Shown here piece by piece: positions 21,781 through 33,700 of a DNA stretch of 48,975 nt. The translations under genes and the position numbers were made by a program. How positions within the stretch are numbered: position 1 is the first letter of the stretch; each line of letters opens with the position of its first letter. Under the pieces are notes generated by a model. That model was not told where the DNA came from. It was given only the letters and a program-made list of their open reading frames with translations, and ran no database searches. Source of the DNA: Chlamydomonas sphaeroides (lineage: Eukaryota; Chlorophyta; Chlorophyceae; Chlamydomonadales; Chlamydomonadaceae); assembly GCA_001662425.1 (NCBI GenBank), contig BDDC01000566.1:5209-54183 (forward strand), read 5' to 3'.

Positions 21781-24700
21781 CTAGCTCGGTAACACGCGAG
21801 CGTGCTGCAGCTTGGACCGCCGCCAGCGGACCGCCGCCACCACAGCAGCCAGCAACACCACAGCCCCCGCCACCGCCCCGCACACGGCCAGCGGCACAAC
21901 AAGGCCGGCCCGCGGACCCGCGGGCTGCCCGGCCGGACTTGGGGTCGGGCCCACTGCCCCTACCCCGGCGGCAGCGTTGGCGCTGCCCTGCCCATTGCCA
22001 TCGATAGGGTATTGGGATGCCGGGCCCGTGCCCTCGCCGCCGCTGCTTGCGTCCCCGGCGGCGAGTGCTTCGGAGTCCAAGCCAGATGGCTGCTGCGCCT
22101 CCCCCTTTGCGGTGGCTGCGGTTGGGTCCGCAGATGGCGGGGGCAACCAGCTGTCCGGGCTTGGTAGTGGTGCGCTGGTGTAAGGTGACGGAGCCGGCGA
22201 TGGTGGTGAGGGCCGCGGCGGCGAGGGCGGCTTGGGGCTTGGCTTTGGTGGGGGCGGCGGCTTGGGGCTAGGTGGCCGAGGTGGCGGCGGCCTGGGCTGC
22301 GTGTAGGTGTAGCTGCCGACATAGCCCTGCACCGCGGGGTCGCAGCCCCAGGGCAGGCTGGGGACGGCCGAGTCGACGGTCCGCCAGGTGAGCAGCCGCT
22401 GCGCCGGCGGCAGGGCGATGCCCTGCACCCGCAGCGTCACGTTGAACACGGGCTGCAGCGGCAGCGCGGAGCTGTTGTACTTGACGGACACGTGATACTG
22501 CGCGCTGTCGGGCAGGGCGGCCGCGTCGCGCCAGGACACGGACTCCCAGTTGCTGCGCAGCGCGGTGTTATCGCCGTCGTAGCTGCCGCCGCGGAGGCGG
22601 GTGGCGTTGAAGGGGATGGCAAAGGCGCTGCCGTCGGGAAGGCTCCACTGCAGGTACAGGTCCAGATTGGCGCGGCTGGGGACTGTGGGGCGCGGCGTGG
22701 GCAAGGCAGAGGTCAGCACGCGACCGGGGTCAGCGTGGGCAGCTAGCTGCGCTGGGCCGGTGCGTGGGGACTGAGGAGCCAGCAGCATGCATTCTGTCTG
22801 TCAGAGCGGGAGCAGCTCGGCAACTGGATGGGGCCTCGCGCCTGAGGAGGGAGACCGTCGGGCGGCCTCAAGCAAGTCGGTGGGGATAAGCCGCCGGGGG
22901 TCATGAGCGGGTCTCACCTCCGGCAACGAACCAGTCGACGCGGAACTGGACCACCGCGGGCGGCGGCGGCGGCGAGGGCGGCGCAGGGCTGGGGGGCGGC
23001 GGCGAGGGAGGCCGCGGGCTGGGCGGAGGTGGGGAGGGAGGCTTGGGGCTGGGGGGTGACGGGGCCGGGGGCTTGGGGCTGCGCGCTGGCGAGGGCGGCT
23101 GCGGGCTGGGGCGCGGCGGTGAAGGGCGTTTGGGGCGTAGCGGCGGCTTGGAACTCGGAGCCGGCGGCCGTGGCGGGGTTGGGCTGGGCGATGGTGGCGG
23201 GCTGGGGCTGGCAGGTGGGCTAGGGGCCGGCGGTGGTGGAGGGCTGGGGCTGTTGGGCGGGCTTGGGGCGATGGGGCTTGGGGGGTGCGGGGAGAGAGGA
23301 GGGCTATGGCTCGTAGGGGGGCTGGGGCCCGGAGGTGCCGGCGGTGCCGGGTAGACAGGGTTGCTGGGGCTGGCTGGCGGGCTCGGCATGGAAGGCGTCG
23401 GCGGGCTAGCAGCGAGGGCAGGGCTGGGGATCGCCGGAGGCGCCGGGCCCGGCGGAGGGCCGGGGCTCGGTGGTGCGAGCGCAGGCGACGGTTGGACCGG
23501 CGGCGGCGGCGATGGCGGCGCGTATGCGAAGGTGTGCAGCCAGCCCGGGCTGCCCTCGCCGCATGCCGCCAGCGAGGCAGGTGGCGCCGGCTGCGACAGG
23601 TCAGTGTTCGCGGCCCGGTCGGCGGTGTGCACCGTGGCGCCCCCCACCCGGGTGGTCAGCACCAGTCGCCGCAGCCGCAGCCCAGGGTAGGCCAGGTTGG
23701 CGGAGGCGCCGCGCCGGACCACACACACCTGCGGCGGCGCGGCGGCGCGGCGGCGCGGGGGCGCGGTGCATCAGCACAGCTGGGATGGGCAGGAGCAGGC
23801 GTGATGCGGGTCACTAGACATTCTGACCACGGGGCACGGACCGCACGGCCCACCCGGTAGCTGGCCGCATCGGGTGGCGCTTGGCCTGGCGCCGCCGCGG
23901 CCCAGGCCACCTCCTCGCGCCCCAGCCCCAGGCTGTAGGGCGGCGGCAGCGCGTCGTCGCCGCTGTGTACGGCACCGCGGACCGGCGCCGCTGCGCCGCT
24001 GCTCGCGGTGGTCACAGAGCCGTCGGCCGCGGCCCAGCTGACGGCCAGGTCCAGGTTGACGCTGGCGGCGGTGAGCTGCACCAGGCCGCCGCTGGGGCCT
24101 GGCGGGGGGGGGGCGGCGCGGGAGATTACGCACGTGACGATGGGGTACGTCACAGGACCGCGACGCAGCACTCCTCGCCCTGCATCCAGGCGGCGCTGCC
24201 GCAAAGCACCGCACGATGCGGCGCAGTGCGCGCCAAGGCGGCGAGCGAGCGGGGCGCCGCGCCCGCGCCGCGCCCGCGCCGCTGCCCTGTCCGCAGCCAC
24301 AGCGCAGCAGCCCCATGCGCGGCCCTTCTGCCCGCACCGGCCCTGGCCCGCAGCCCCCCCGTTCCGTCTCACCCCCAGCAAAGGGGTCGCCGGGCAGGCG
24401 GAAGGCCTGCGTGGCGCGCACCGCGCACGCCACCCAGCGCGCGCCCGCGCCGTCCGAGGTGCCGTCTAGCTGCAGGCAGCGGTTGGCACCCGCGTGGGGC
24501 GACAGGATGCGCCAGCTGCAGGGGGCAGAGGGCCAAACGGATTGGCAGAGCGCAGGGGCCTCCTCTCAGCTGTGAGCGGCAGGCGTGCTGGCCGGGTGGG
24601 CCACGCCACATCAGCGGCGCGCTCGGCACGGCAGCTGTGGGCAGCTGGGTGAGGAGGGTGAGCTAGCAGGGCTCCTGCCGCTGTCGGTCGCTAGCTCGGC

Positions 24701-27700
24701 CATGGCCCCACCCGTTGGTGGTGGCGTTGATGGCGAAGCGCTCCTCGGCGCCGCCGTAGCACTCGCGCAGCCGCGGCACGTACACCAGAGCCGTGCCGCC
24801 ACAGCTGCCGCATACCTCGGCCGCCCAGCAGCGGCCGCTGGCGGCGCTCTTGAGGCTGAACAGCGAGCCTGGCGGTGCGGCAGGCAGCAGGCCAGTTAGG
24901 CTGCGTGCCTGTGCCAGCCTAATGCGGATGTGCGTTGCAGCGTGCGTGTGCACGGCGGCTCATGGGCCGGAAGGGCCGGGGGTAGGTGCCGCTGTCACAG
25001 CGTCGCGGCGCCGCTTACCGCTGACGGCGGCGCCGGTGTTGGGGTCGGTGACGGGGGTCAGCAGCCAGGACTGCAGGGGGCTGCTGGCGCTGCAGGGGCC
25101 CAGCTGGATGACGCCGCCGTCCACGTCAGCGTCGACGCCCTGCGAGCAGTCAAGGTTGAGTCAGCAGTCGTACGGCGCATCTCACGGCATGGATGTCGGA
25201 CTGGGGTGGGCTCACCAGGCACTTGTTGGCGATGGCGGTGGCCTCGACCCTGATGCCCGGCTCGTCTGGGGGCCGCCACACAGTGCCACACACAGTGCCA
25301 CACACACTGTTCTGTTCTACCTAACACTGGAACACACTACTCAGTCGCAGCCAGGCTGGCATGCCCCTGGAGCACCAGGCAGGCATGCGAGCGCGCCCCC
25401 TGCGCCGAAGTCCTGGCCGGGTTGATCTCTCCCAAGCCAGACTGGCCCAGGCAGCCATCGCCATGCGCTCGCACCCGGCTCCAGCTCCCACTCGGCGGAG
25501 AACTGCAGGAAGGGCTCCTGCGCCCGCAGCGCGAAGGCCTGCGCCGCGTCGTCAGCGCCGCAGGGCGACAGCGACAGCAGCGGACCACTCCCTGCAGCTG
25601 CAGACGCTGCCAGGCAGTGCCGGCCGCCGGGGGCACCGTGGTCCGCGGTCAGGGGCACAAGCTGATGTGACGCAGCGGCGGCCCTGCGGTCAACGCATGT
25701 GGCAGCCCGGTTAGGGGCGGCGGGTGGAGAAGCGCTTGCGTCTGGGGACGGACGAGTCTGGTGCAGCGACGGCCGGCCACAGCGCGCGAGCCCAGCAACC
25801 CGACGCGACGTACCCCGCGGCGGTGTGCGGACTGCGGAAGACCCGCCACCTCTGGCTGTCGGCCCCGGGGGTGCAGGGCGCGAAGGCCGCCTGCGAGCCG
25901 GGGGCGGTGCCCGCTACCGTGAGGCAGGCGCCCGCCGCGTCCCTTACCACGTAGCGGTAGCCGCCCTGGGAGGGCAGGCCTGGGGCACGAGGGGAGGAGC
26001 GCGCGAGGGAGGTCATGAGGCCATTGAGCCGCTCTGCCGCCGGCTCGCCCGCCGCATACCAGGCCCCAGCTGACGTGGCCTCTGCCTCACCCGGCGCCAC
26101 GACATCCAGCAGACGCAGCCGCTGCGTCGTATCAGCGCTGCTACACGCCGCCAGCACCGCCGCGCCGGCCCCGCTGATGGCTGCGCAGCTGCCAGGCGCG
26201 TGCTGCGGCGACAGCGCCCAGGCCCCGTTGGCGTACTCCCGCAGCGCCCAGCGCTGGTGGCTGGCGGCGTCGGAGCAGTCGCCCAGCTCCAGGGGCGTGC
26301 TGACGGAGGAGCCGCCGCCCTGGGCGCCCACGCAGTCGCCGGCCGCGGTGCGCAGCCGGTAGACTGCATCGCCTGGCATCAGGTAGGGGCCATGCGGGGG
26401 TTGTGGCAAACAGCGCATGAATGGCCACGACCTGGTGCATCGCGCGGCATGCCCGCCTTAGCCCCAGAGCGCCCGTCAGCCGACACGACCCTGCTGCAAC
26501 GCAAGCCCCACCCGCCGCCGACAACACGGCCAGCGGCTCCAGCTGGAAGGCCTGCTCCGCGCTGCCGGCTGCGGCGCATGCCGCCTGCTGCAGCAGCGCC
26601 CCGGCCTGGGGGAAGCCCCCCGCCACGGCCAGGCAGGAGGTGGCGAGCAGGTTGGTGGCGAGCCGGGTGTACGGCAGCCCCTTCTCCGCCACCGTCAGCG
26701 GCAGCGCCGACGCGCAGTCGGCATCGGTAGCTGCGCCGCCGGCGAGGCTCGCCAGGCACCTGCTGCCGGAGGCCGCGGCCCCCGAGCCTCCTGGCAGCGC
26801 GATGCGGAGGAGCCGCTCCCGCGACAGCGCTGGCTCGGCAAAGGCCTGCGGGAGGGACGGATGTCAATGAAGCAGGGCCGTTCTGGGTCCGTGCTGGCGT
26901 TCTTGGCTAGGTAGCCTGTGTCCAGTACACACATGTTTGTGTCGCGCACAACACGTGAGAGCAAACGGGTGTGCAACCAAGCTGTTTGGGGATGAAGCAA
27001 GTCAGGGCCCCGGTGGGCGCACCGGGATGCGCTGCGGCCGGGCGAAGGCCGGGTTGAGCTCCGACTGCAGCACGCCGCTGAAGTGGCCCAGCACCGCCAG
27101 CGCCCAGCGCTGCGGCAGCGCGGCGTCCGGGTCGCTGCCCGCCAGCAGCCGGCTGGCGAGGCGCCTCGCCACAACGGCCAGCGTGACGTTGGTGCCGGCG
27201 GGCGCTGCGGGCGGGTGATGACGGCAGGGTGCAGCCGAGCGTGCGTGCGCAGTGTGGGGTGGTCGGGCGCGCCCAGCCGCCGGCAGTGGGCTAAGTTCGC
27301 TGTAGCAGGCTGGCTGGCTCCATACATGCGGCGTTGCTGGCTGGCAGGGATGGGATGGGGACACATACCGTTAATGTGCAGCCGCTCGACCACGTTGGTG
27401 GCGTCCGGGGAGTCGGGGTCCGAGGGATCTGCGGCGTGCAGGTCCAATTTGGGGTCCCGGCAGCAGATACCGGAAGAGCCGCATCGGGCGCGGGCCCCAC
27501 ACCGCCGTTCGTTCGGACGCCTGCTGCCGAGTGCCGACGTCCGCCTCCATGCAGCCCCACCCCATCGCCTGCTGTGCAGCTTCGCACATGCGCGCCCATC
27601 GTGCTGGCACGCACCTCCCAGGTCGAAGCTCCAGTCATCGTCTCCATCGACCCGATAGTACAGGTCCAGGTCGTTCACCAGCGCCTTGGCGGCCAGGGGC

Positions 27701-30700
27701 GCAGCGGGGAAGTCATTCCACACCAGCACCGCGGTGATGGGCCTGCTGGCATGGCGCATGGAAGGGGTGGGAGCGAGGGCGTCGGCGTACAAGTCGCCGA
27801 GCCATGTAGGCCTGCGCGGGCCTGGCCCACCCCCAACCAGGCCCAGCTCCTCACCCTGTGCCCGTGGCCCGGATGCCCCGCAGCACCAGTGTGTCGCCCT
27901 CGGCGATGGTGCCGCCGTCGGCCAACTGCAGCCGCAGGCCGGGCGGGGTGAAGCCGGACAGCGGCAGCGAGCCGGCCAGGCTGAGCCGGCCCCAGCCCTG
28001 CGGGCGGGGATCGAGGGGCAAGCGGGCAGGCATGAAGCCAGCTCGGCATGGCGGCAGGACTGGACCGTAAAATGGGCGCCAGGCCGGTTGCCGGCAGCGC
28101 GCTAGCTAGCTGGTCTGGCAGCCGGCTGCGTGCTCATGTGGCCTTGGGCTTGAGGTCAGGAAGACGAGCGAGGAAGGGTTGCTGCGCGCGTGCGACAGGG
28201 TAGGCACGGCGGGCTGTAGAGCAAGCACGGCAGGGCGGGAGGAACGCCTGCGCCCGCAGCGCAGCGCTGGGGCGCGCGCGGGCCGGACACCGGGTTGCGG
28301 CCAGCAGGTGTGCGGTACCTGTGCGCGGTCGGGGCTGGGGCCCATGGTGCGGCCCAGGTTGCGGGCGAAGCCTCCCTGCGGCCGTGGGCACGCACAAGGC
28401 AGCAGCGGGGGCTTGCGGCGGCCATGCATGCATGTGTACCCACACGCCTACACGCACACAGCCAGCAGCTCAGCGGGCACGTCATACAACGTGCGCTGTG
28501 GACGGGTCTCTCTCTGCGTACGCACCTCGAGGGACTTCGCTCCGGCGATGGCGACGGCCTGTGGCGGGACGTGGGGCGGTGGGTGGGCGGGGTGGAACCG
28601 CAGGCGTGCGACCGTCAGCAGCAGGCAAGGCCGCAAGCTCGGTTCGGGCCCGCAGCCGAGCAAGCCCCACGCACACATGGGCGCGCTGCCATGGACAGCT
28701 CCCGCCCTACGGCCGCACCCGCAGCAGCATGCTGGTGGGCGTGAAGGGCGCCGACTGCGCGTCCTGTGCGCCCCCCGGGTAGAAGCCCTCCCTGAGGGCG
28801 GCAGGGAGCAAGCAAGGGAGGGGGCGGGGCGGGTTGAGCGGCGCCGCCGTCACACGCTGTGAGAAGGCAATTCGCCCAGCCAGCAGTTACTAGTGCGGGC
28901 GCGCCGCGAGGGCGGCGCCCTTCCGGCGCGCTCCACGCGGAGCCGGCTCTGCTGCTGCTTGACAGCAGCTGCGCGCGCCCCACCGGAAGTACTGTCGCGC
29001 CAGCGCCAGGTGCCCGGATGCCTGGGGCGGCGCCGGCGGCGCAGGTCAGCAGGAGCACGGCCGGCGGTAGGTGGCTCATGTCGGGCCAGCAGCAGGGGTC
29101 CTGTCCGTGGCCCCGCAGCAGTATGCGCACAGCAGGCCACCGGCGGGATGGCGCCATGGCGGCCGGCGCAGGCGCAGCAGGCCGCCGGCGCCACAGCCCA
29201 CACCCGCGGCCGCCCCTGTGCCCGCTGCCTACCGTGGGCGCGGCCATGGAGGTGCCGTCCTTGAGGGCGGTGGCGGAGCGGCAGGTGGCCACTGCGGGGC
29301 GGCCAGGGTGGGGCAGTGCGGGTGCGAGCCCCGCCCGCCCGCAGGCCAAGTAAGGGGCCGGTCAGCAGGAGGTATGCAGGGCGGGGAAAGGCTCAGTCGC
29401 CGCAGCCCGACGTTGCCACCGCAGCAAGACCCCCAAGGCTGTGTGGCCCCCGCGGCTCACATGTGGCGGTGACGACGCCCATCACCGCCTGCGCCGAGAG
29501 CACCGAGGTGCCTGCGTGGGGTCGCCGTGCGTAAAACAGGTAGGGGCGGCGAATGTGGGTCAGGCCACAGGCCGGCCGTCGGTCAAGCCAGTGGCCGAAG
29601 TGGGCGGCACGATGCCGCCGCCCTTGCCCGCCGCCGCTTCCTTTGCCCCATGCCCCCGCCCTTCCGTCCGCCTCTGCTGACCCAGCCACTTCTGCATAGC
29701 CCCTGTCGGCTCCCGCCTCGCTCGCGGCCGCACCTGGCGCCACCAGGTCCGGCTTGACCCTTCCGTCGGCAGCAGGGCCGTAGCTGCTGAAGTCCGCCAC
29801 TGAGTCCTCGCCCAGCGTCACGTTGGCCTGCTAGTGCGCGTCGGCGAGCGGAGGGCCGGGCCGGCAGGGTACGCGTTGTGAGCAACAGCAGTCACACAGC
29901 ACGGCCCTCGGCGGCCGCGGGGTCCACGGCGTACGTGCGCCGTCTCCAAGTGACCGCCTGTGTGGGCTCATCAGCTGGCGGTGCCAGGCCGGGGGGCCGC
30001 GCAGCGCACGCGGGCTCGCTCACCGCCATCAGTAGAGCCACGTGCACGTCCGTGAAGGAGGGCTCCGTCAGCACCCGGCGGAGGAGCTCGCCTTGCGGCT
30101 GCGGAGTAAGGTGGGGTGGGAGAAGGAGGAGGAGGTGGGACAAAGCTTAGCCTGGTTAGCGAACGCCGAGGCCGGTGGCTTCACTCCTCGCGGAGCACTC
30201 CGGCGCCACACGGCTACACCGTCAACGACTACCCACTCCCTGTGGCGAGCGCAACTCCCAAGATGGCTACGCTCGGGTAACAAATGCTTCCAGGGGCCGG
30301 TTTTCTTGGTCGCGTGAGCGCCGGATACCGTGNNNNNNNNNNAGTACTTTCGCTTTCTTCGGACACATGCGCAACAGCTTGCAGCCCGGGTGGCGCCGGC
30401 CGCGCGGCGCACCTGGCTGGTAGCCTGTTTGCAGCGACCGTGTGGCTCGATAGACAGGGAAGTTGTGGTTTGTTACTTCGAATCAACGCCGCCGCACCTG
30501 GCTAATGACTGCGTTGGTGGCGCCGGTCCACGCGAGCGGCCACAGCTCGGTGGCGTTGGGGCCGAACCGCTGCTCCACCTAGCGCCCGTCGGTGCGCGCA
30601 AACAGCGTGCCGATGCCGCCTGGGGGCGCAGGGCGCGGGGCGCGGCGCCACAGGGGTTCGGCGTCATTCACTGCGGCCCACCGATGCAAGGCTACCTCAG

Positions 30701-33700
30701 TCACTTGCAGGCAAGGCAGCACACGCTCCGCCACGCCCCCCTCAGTGCCGCTCGAGGGGGCAAGGGCGCTGCTGTGGCCCAACATGCAGGGGAGCCACAT
30801 GCATGGACGCCCTCCGCTAGCGGGTTGGCCCAGGCCTAACGACCATGGGACCACCGCCCAATCCGTGTGGGCGACCATCCAAGGCCGTGCATCATAACCA
30901 ATCCCGGTAAGTACACGGGCGCGAACACACGCACAGCGCGCCGCCCTCCGGAGCACCCCCAAGGGCACCTGCTGCCAGGACGTTCTGCGCGCGCGTCTTG
31001 GGCGAGCAGGCGCTCCAGTTGGTGAGCGCCACCAGCACGATGGAGCCGTTGTAGGGGCCGCCGGTGAGCGGGCCGCAGGCGTCCTCGGGGCTGGGCAGCA
31101 GCACGCGCGCGGAGCCGTTCTGCGGGGCAGCCGCGGCGAACCGGTTTAATGAGTACGGGCGGAAGTACGGGCGTAGGCTTGGGATACGGACTAGCCGCGC
31201 CCGCACGGAACCCAAGGCAGGCAGGGCATGCGGGCGAGCCGCGAGCCTGCGGGCGCTGCGCCGGGGGTTGCACCGCCACCCACCATGCGCTGCAGTGCCC
31301 AGGCCCAGGTGTCGATGCCAGAGCCATGGACGACGTGGATCTGCGGGCGCAAGCCCGCCGTGGGCACATATGGCGGTGTCAGTGGACGCGCATGTGACGC
31401 AACATGACGATGTAGAGCGAGGGCCGCTTAAGGGCAGGCGGGCGCGACTGCTCCAAGCGGCCATGTGGGTGGCGCCGGGCGCCGCAAGCCGCAGCGAGCA
31501 CATCCGTCCGGGAGCCCCACACGGCTGATTTGCCAAGGCAGACTACCCGACGAGCTGGCACCAAGTCCTGGCAGTTGCCTTGCGCCGCACACACCACCAC
31601 ATGTGCAAGCGCACACCCACCGGCGACGTGCGGTACTCCCCCGAGCCGCCCTCGCGGTACCGCAGCAGCAGCAGCTGCCTGGAGGCCAGGCCGCCGCGCG
31701 GGAAGTTCTCCGAGGCGCCTGCACGTCCGGGCAGGAAACAGGGGGCCACGGTGGTAACGGCCCGACGCGGCCCGCCTTAGCACATCGCCAAGCTGCCGCT
31801 GTCGCTGTACTGAGCTGACCCGACGCGCCGGTCGCTGGCCGGTCGCTGCACGTTGCCGCAGCACCTGACCCGCCCTACCCAGCGCCCAGCCACCTCCGCT
31901 GTCTCGCACTGCTCACCGATGGTGAGGATGTTCTTGCTCTGGGCATCGTCCGGGATGACGGAGGGGTACTCTGCGTTGTAGGCATCCTGCAGCGGGCAAC
32001 AGAGGGTGCAGGGCACTGAGGCATGGCGGCGTGTTGCCGAGGCCCCGTGCGGCTGGGCGTCACCGCAGGATGAGTATCCGCTCTGCATACGCCCGGTTTG
32101 CGCCGAGCCGCTGCGCCTCGTGATCTGTGCAGAACGCCTGCAGAAGCCGGCCGCCGCCGCAGCGGACTCACATTGCCTCCCGCCACAACCAGCAGGAAGT
32201 CGGGCCGCCGCCACAGATATCTGTCGTACGACGTCGCATCGTTGCCGTACACGTTGGTCTCGGGTCCGTACGCGCCGAAGCTGTGGGAGCCGATGCGCGC
32301 GCCGGCGTCGAGATGAAAGTCGAAGTAGGCGGTGTCCACGGGGCGGGGCAGGTAGTACCTGCTGCCGATCTACGGGTACGGCGCGGTACGGTGGTACGAC
32401 ATGCTTGCTGCGCGACATCCGCAGGCGTGTGTCCAGGTGCGCGAGTTCGCCGCAACGACGCAGGCACAGCGTTGCTGCCATGCTCACCGACACGTCTGAG
32501 ATCAATGTTTGGGCCACGATCGAGCGGCAGCAGGGTCGAGCGCAGCGCAAAACGGTACGGGGCAGGCAGGCAGCAGGTGCAGTTGCAGTCGTCAGTGTGG
32601 GCCTTGCCGGGCCCAGCACCCGCCAATGCTGCCAGCGTGCTGGCGGTCCCTCATCAGTGCCACCTCGCTCGCAGCCGCCTCACCCACGAAGCTGATGCGG
32701 GCCATGGGCGCGCCCCCAGTGGCCCGGTCGTACGTGAGGCGGCTGTCGCCGGCGGCGCTGTGGGCCCCCGCCACGCTGCCCGCGACGTGCGTGCCGTGGC
32801 CGTCGGCATCATCACCGTACTCGAACCGGCCTGTACGGCATACGGCACAATGGCAGCACGAGCACGAAATCGGCGCCGGAGGCGAGTTTCGACGCAGGCG
32901 CAGAGCAGACGCAGCGCTGCACGGCACGGCTTGCAAGGGGCGCCTGACCGGAACCGGCTACTGCGGCCACCTGGCGACCCTCACCATAGGCCGCATAGTA
33001 CTGGACCACCTGCAAGCGGGCGTCGGGAAGCAGGCGTCGGGAGCAGGCATCCCATACAGCGGCGCCGTGCTCACGTGACACCCTGGCGGCAACCCCGCGT
33101 GCCAACCCACACGCACGTCCCGTAGCACGCCTGGGGCATGACCCCCCCCACCCGCTCGCCGCAAGAGCCCACGCACGGCTCCGGAGCCCCCTGTCGCACC
33201 TTGCGGTGGCCGGGCACCAGCCAGCGCCGCGCGGTGGCCGACTCCGACACCGGCGCCAGGCTGCTGCTGAGGTTGGTGGGCCGCCAGGCGTCGTCCAGCA
33301 GGGAGCAGTGGCCCATGTCCAGACCGCCATCGCCCACCTGCATATGGCACCCGGCACAGCAGCGCGCGCGAGCTCATTGGCGAGGAGAGTGCTCACTGAG
33401 GCGCTGTGTGCTAGCACGGTCTAGCAAGGACGAACACGGCCCGCGGCTCGAGCCCGCCCGAAACGCCCCAGCCCCGCACCATGACGATCTCCCGGCTGCC
33501 GCGCAGCCCCGCCTGCCAGTACGGCTTGGGCGCCTCCAGGGGCCTGTCGTACTGCTGCCGTGTGATGCCACCTGCCATACGTACAGGAGTGGGCAACGGC
33601 ACGAGGCAGGTGCTTCCAGGATGGCCCTTCCCAGGTCCGTATGGCATGGCAGCTGTGGACCCGTGCCAGCAGCGCGCCGCCGTCGCTAGCTGGTGACCTA

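Noticed and set aside
22000..24100. A separate pherophorin-like gene at the PPSPP region
   Set aside because: Exons 36-39 join in phase to the upstream protease and lectin exons, and no signal peptide or start is visible near 24 kb.
25711..26418. Gene end at the TAG near 25711 after a ricin repeat
   Set aside because: A strong GTACGT donor at 25813 links in phase to the next ricin repeat at 25683, so the stop is intronic.
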